DNA of 64,000 nt from an uncultured Muribaculaceae bacterium (GTDB taxonomy: Bacteria; Bacteroidota; Bacteroidia; Bacteroidales; Muribaculaceae), in contig CAKUJD010000011.1 in assembly GCA_934661195.1 (NCBI GenBank), positions 5,178 to 69,177 of the forward strand, read 5' to 3'. Each line of letters opens with the position of its first letter. Position 1 is the stretch's first letter. Position numbers and translations under genes: made by a program. The notes under the pieces are model-generated. The model was not told the origin of the DNA and ran no database searches. It saw nothing but the letters and a program-made list of their open reading frames with translations. Positions 61,421 to 64,000 of this stretch are shown piece after piece.

Positions 61421-61460
61421 ATACAATGAATGAATTTGGTCCTACATTTGTTTCCGGTTG

Positions 61461-61468
61461 CAAAGTTA
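61461..61468 (-). promoter_or_regulatory. Putative -7 box of the flavodoxin gene
   Basis: Minus-strand TAACTTTG, 41 bases before the start. Confidence 0.5.
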
Positions 61469-61540
61469 GCCACGGCCGCGGCTACAGGCCATACACAAAT
61501 CACCGATTAATTTACCATTTTTCCGCAATTGTGAAAAATA

Positions 61541-61577
61541 AAAAAAGCCGGTTGGGAGGCGTCTCCTAATCGGCTTG
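61541..61577 (-). terminator. Terminator of tRNA-Val
   Basis: AAGCCG (61545-61550) with inner TTGGGAG pairs with CTCCTAATCGGCTT (61564-61577); the minus strand continues TTTTTTTATTTTT. Confidence 0.8.
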
Positions 61578-61589
61578 AATGTTTGTGGG

Positions 61590-61664
61590 TGGGTGCTGAG
61601 GGATTCGAACCCCCGACCCTCTGCTTGTAAGGCAGATGCTCTGAACCAGCTGAGCTAAGCACCC
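61590..61664 (-). tRNA. tRNA-Val (TAC)
   Basis: Minus-strand cloverleaf: acceptor GGGTGCT/AGCACCC with A73, D stem GCTC/GAGC, anticodon stem TCTGC/GCAGA with loop CTTACAA (anticodon TAC), T arm GGGGG-TTCGAAT-CCCTC. CCA is not encoded (CCC follows). Confidence 0.96.
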
Positions 61665-61760
61665 ATAGTGCGATTGCTGAATTGCGGTGCAAAGGTACGC
61701 CTTTTTTTTGACTATGCAAATTATTTGGCCCAAAAACTCGCAAAAAATGCCGTTGTGATG

Positions 61761-61768
61761 TAACTTTG
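61761..61768 (+). promoter_or_regulatory. Putative -7 box of purB
   Basis: TAACTTTG followed by CA, 105 bases before ATG 61873. No -33 at the right distance. Confidence 0.5.
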
Positions 61769-61872
61769 CACTATGCAAAATGGCTTTGCCACTGCCGCAG
61801 CCAGCCGCAACGGCGGGTGTCGAGGCAGCCGTAAGGCGTAACCCATATAACTTAAAAAAAGTGACAGAAGAA

Positions 61873-63216
61873 ATGAATTTCAGCCCATTGACAGCCGTCT
61901 CGCCCATCGACGGCCGCTATCACAGCAAGACGGCACAGCTTGCGCAGTATTTCTCAGAATACGCCCTCATTCGCTACCGCGTGAATGTGGAGGTGGAGTA
62001 TTTCATCGCCCTATGCGAAATTCCGCTGCCCCAGCTCAAGGGGGTTGACAGCAGCAAGTTTGGCCAGCTGCGCGACGTCTACCGCAACTTCACCGAGGCC
62101 GACGCGCAGCGCGTGAAAGACATCGAGGCAGTGACCAACCACGACGTGAAGGCCGTGGAATACTTCCTTAAGGAGCGCTTCGACGCGCTGGGCCTGGAGG
62201 CTTACAAGGAATTCATTCACTTCGGCCTCACATCGCAGGACATCAACAACACCTCGGTGCCCATGGCCGTCAAGGCCGCCCTGCACGAGGCCTTTCTGCC
62301 CATGCTGCAGCAGGTGGTGGACTGGCTCAACACCCACGCCGAGGAGTGGAAAGACATCCCCATGCTGGCCAAAACCCACGGCCAGCCCGCCTCGCCCACG
62401 CGTCTGGGTAAGGAAATCAAGGTGTTTGCCTACCGCCTCGAGCGGCAAATCGAGCAGCTCAAGGCAGTGCCCGTGAGCGGCAAGTTTGGCGGCGCCACCG
62501 GCAACTTCAACGCACACCTCATAGCCTTCCCGCACATCGACTGGCGCGACTTCGCCAACCGCTTCCTCACCCAGCGTCTGGGCATTGAGCGCGAGCAGTG
62601 GACCACGCAAATCTCCAACTACGACAACCTGGCCGCCCTGCTCGAGGCCATGCAGCGCATAGGCACCATCATCATCGATCTCGACCGCGACATGTGGATG
62701 TACATCTCCATGAACTACTTCAAGCAGAAAATCAAGGCCGGCGAGGTGGGCTCGAGCGCAATGCCCCACAAGGTGAACCCCATCGACTTTGAAAACAGCG
62801 AGGGCAACATGGGCTTTGCCAACGCCGCCATCACCTTTCTGGCCCAGAAGCTGCCAGTGTCGCGCCTGCAGCGCGACCTCACCGACTCCACCGTGCTGCG
62901 CAACGTGGGCGTGCCTTTCGGACACATGATGATAGCCATGGCCAGCACCCTCAAGGGCCTGAACAAGCTCATCCTGCACCGCGAGTCGATCGACGCCGAC
63001 CTCGACAACATGTGGAGCGTGGTGGCCGAAGCCATGCAGACCATTCTGCGCCGCGAGGGCTACCCCAAGCCCTACGAGACGCTGAAGGCACTCACGCGCA
63101 CCAACGAGCGCGTCGATGAAAAGCGCATCGAAGACTTTGTGGACACCCTCAACGTGAGCGCCGAGGTGAAGGCCGAACTCAAAGCCATCACACCGCACTC
63201 CTACACAGGCTATTAA
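61873..63216 (+). CDS. purB: Adenylosuccinate lyase
   Basis: 447 residues from ATG 61873 (MNFSPLTAVSPIDGRYHSKT), the standard PurB N terminus; codons in frame further upstream are not conserved-looking. Fumarase/aspartase signature GSSAMPHKVNPIDFENSEGN, catalytic His region FGLTSQDINNTSVP and KTHGQPASPTRLGKE. It cleaves adenylosuccinate to AMP and SAICAR to AICAR with release of fumarate. Followed by a strong terminator. Confidence 0.97.
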   Translation: MNFSPLTAVSPIDGRYHSKTAQLAQYFSEYALIRYRVNVEVEYFIALCEIPLPQLKGVDSSKFGQLRDVYRNFTEADAQRVKDIEAVTNHDVKAVEYFLKERFDALGLEAYKEFIHFGLTSQDINNTSVPMAVKAALHEAFLPMLQQVVDWLNTHAEEWKDIPMLAKTHGQPASPTRLGKEIKVFAYRLERQIEQLKAVPVSGKFGGATGNFNAHLIAFPHIDWRDFANRFLTQRLGIEREQWTTQISNYDNLAALLEAMQRIGTIIIDLDRDMWMYISMNYFKQKIKAGEVGSSAMPHKVNPIDFENSEGNMGFANAAITFLAQKLPVSRLQRDLTDSTVLRNVGVPFGHMMIAMASTLKGLNKLILHRESIDADLDNMWSVVAEAMQTILRREGYPKPYETLKALTRTNERVDEKRIEDFVDTLNVSAEVKAELKAITPHSYTGY

Positions 63217-63240
63217 GCCACTGCAGCCACACGCATCACA

Positions 63241-63305
63241 GCCGAGGCGGCCCGCCCCGCAAAGCGCACCCAAGCGCCGCGGAAGGGCCGCCTCGGCCGC
63301 TTTTG
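63241..63305 (+). terminator. Terminator after purB
   Basis: GCCGAGGCGGCCC (63241-63253) pairs perfectly with GGGCCGCCTCGGC (63285-63297), then CGCTTTT. The rest of 63217-63518 is the promoter and leader of the next gene. Confidence 0.75.
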
Positions 63306-63349
63306 CACGCACACATATTTAAAAAATATAAAAGAACGGTCTTCCGCTA

Positions 63350-63380
63350 TTTGCTTTTGCGGCAAAAAACGCTACCTTTG
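63350..63380 (+). promoter_or_regulatory. Consensus promoter of the last gene
   Basis: TTTG (63350-63353), 19 bases, TACCTTTG (63373-63380): an ideal Bacteroidota promoter, with a leader of about 130 bases. Confidence 0.75.
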
Positions 63381-63518
63381 CAAGGTGAAGCCTCGTAGGC
63401 AGTGTGCTGCCCTCACCGCTTCAGGCAGGAGTATTCAGAAAACAAGTGTAAACATAATAGGGCCGAGATGGCCATTCATTCAAAAAAGAACTACTAACAA
63501 AATTAACGTATCACAGTT

Positions 63519-64000
63519 ATGGATGAGAATTTAGAAAAAAAACCGAAAAGACCACGCATCGGTGATGCAAAGCCCGCTATCGAGGACAATGAATCGCCCC
63601 GATACGACAAAGTTGACTTCAGTCATGATGCACAACAGGGAGATCAGGCAACTTCGCAGGCCGACTACAATCAAGGCGGCTATCAGCAGCGCCCCTACGC
63701 ACCGCGCCAGCAGCGCCCCTACGGCCAGGGCGGCTACGGCCAGCAGCGCGGCGGCTACCAGCAGCGCGGCGGCTATGGCCAGCAGCGCCCCTACCAGCAG
63801 CGCGGCGGCTACAACAACCAGCGCGGCGGCTACGGCCAGCAGCGTCCCTACAACAACCGTTACAACCAGCCCGACCAGCAGGCCGAGCCGGGAGCCGAGG
63901 GCATGATGCCCGAAGCACCGCAACAGCAGCGCCCCTACGCACCGCGCCAGCAGCGCCCCTACGGCCAGGGCGGCTACGGCCAGCAGCGCGGCGGCTACCA
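63519..64000 (+). CDS. Gln/Arg/Gly/Tyr-rich low-complexity N terminus, probably of an rRNA pseudouridine synthase (partial)
   Basis: The frame from ATG 63519 stays open to the window edge (160 complete codons). After a short acidic and basic start (MDENLEKKPKRPRIGDAKPA) it is built of QQRPY, QRGGY and YGQGGYG words, disordered and positively charged, as in RNA-binding RGG tails. Bases 63684-63760 are repeated identically at 63924-64000, an in-frame 240-bp (80-codon) period. In other Bacteroidales I recall a pseudouridine synthase with such an N-terminal tail after purB; the catalytic domain would lie beyond the window, so this is inference. Confidence 0.7.
   Translation, partial: MDENLEKKPKRPRIGDAKPAIEDNESPRYDKVDFSHDAQQGDQATSQADYNQGGYQQRPYAPRQQRPYGQGGYGQQRGGYQQRGGYGQQRPYQQRGGYNNQRGGYGQQRPYNNRYNQPDQQAEPGAEGMMPEAPQQQRPYAPRQQRPYGQGGYGQQRGGY

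Overview
The window looks like chromosomal DNA of a gut-type Bacteroidales bacterium, most like a GC-rich member of the Muribaculaceae/Prevotellaceae side. Reasons: many genes are preceded by the Bacteroidota -7 box TAnnTTTG rather than a Shine-Dalgarno sequence; several families are typical of the phylum (DUF4827 and DUF4270 lipoproteins, the Lnb/DUF4105 lipoprotein acyltransferase, a type IX secretion C-terminal domain, a BspA-like repeat protein, a C25 gingipain-like peptidase, an OmpA porin with the phylum's architecture, a SecA of about 1,120 residues). There are four tRNA genes (His, Cys, Thr, Val) and no rRNA, CRISPR array or recognisable insertion sequence.

Layout. 0.2-4.0 kb: murein-peptide salvage operon (transglutaminase-like protein, SH3-NlpC/P60 endopeptidase, dipeptide epimerase). 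4.1-6.5 kb: SGNH hydrolase plus MBOAT acyltransferase, a surface glycan O-acylation pair. 6.5-12.9 kb: AT-richer accessory segment with an AraC regulator, a secreted S74-chaperone/T9SS-sorted protein, a C25 peptidase broken by two frameshifts (one at a G8 tract, one in the codon expected to encode the catalytic Cys) and a leucine-rich-repeat protein broken by two more. 13-17.5 kb: nrnA, DUF4827, glmM and a glycosyltransferase. 17.5-22 kb: two secreted proteins of unknown function and an OmpA-family protein. 22.4-26.8 kb: PiT phosphate transporter with a PhoB/PhoR-like two-component system. 27-35 kb: hflX, an OmpH/Skp protein, tRNA-His and a tightly coupled operon dsbD-mazG-topB-nudix-small Cys protein.

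35.2-37 kb is a second AT-rich island: a signal peptide fused directly to the last few residues of an Rhs core and a C-terminal zincin-like toxin domain (HEYGH), translationally coupled to the first of two paralogous lipoproteins. This is the best candidate for a little-described system here. 37.2-46.8 kb: tRNA-Cys, nagA, OmpH-like lipoprotein, pepD, a muramidase, a DXS-like transketolase of the short type known from Firmicutes, an esterase, and a half-length starch-synthase-like protein with a DUF4270 lipoprotein. 48-50.5 kb: tRNA-Thr, a DUF3843-like protein and a SIMPL protein. 50.8-57.2 kb: secA, a degenerate alkaline-phosphatase-superfamily protein and lnb. 57.3-61.4 kb: FecBCD-type metal/cobalamin uptake operon and a lipoprotein flavodoxin. 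61.6-64 kb: tRNA-Val, purB and the 5' part of a Gln/Arg/Gly/Tyr-rich protein, probably the N-terminal tail of an rRNA pseudouridine synthase.

Most of the core is envelope biology: peptidoglycan turnover, amino-sugar supply (glmM, nagA), lipoprotein acylation, export (SecA) and disulfide chemistry (DsbD). Intergenic spaces carry several dispersed repeat families, one of which supplies outward-facing -7 boxes. All calls were made by reading sequence and translations by eye; no database search was run.
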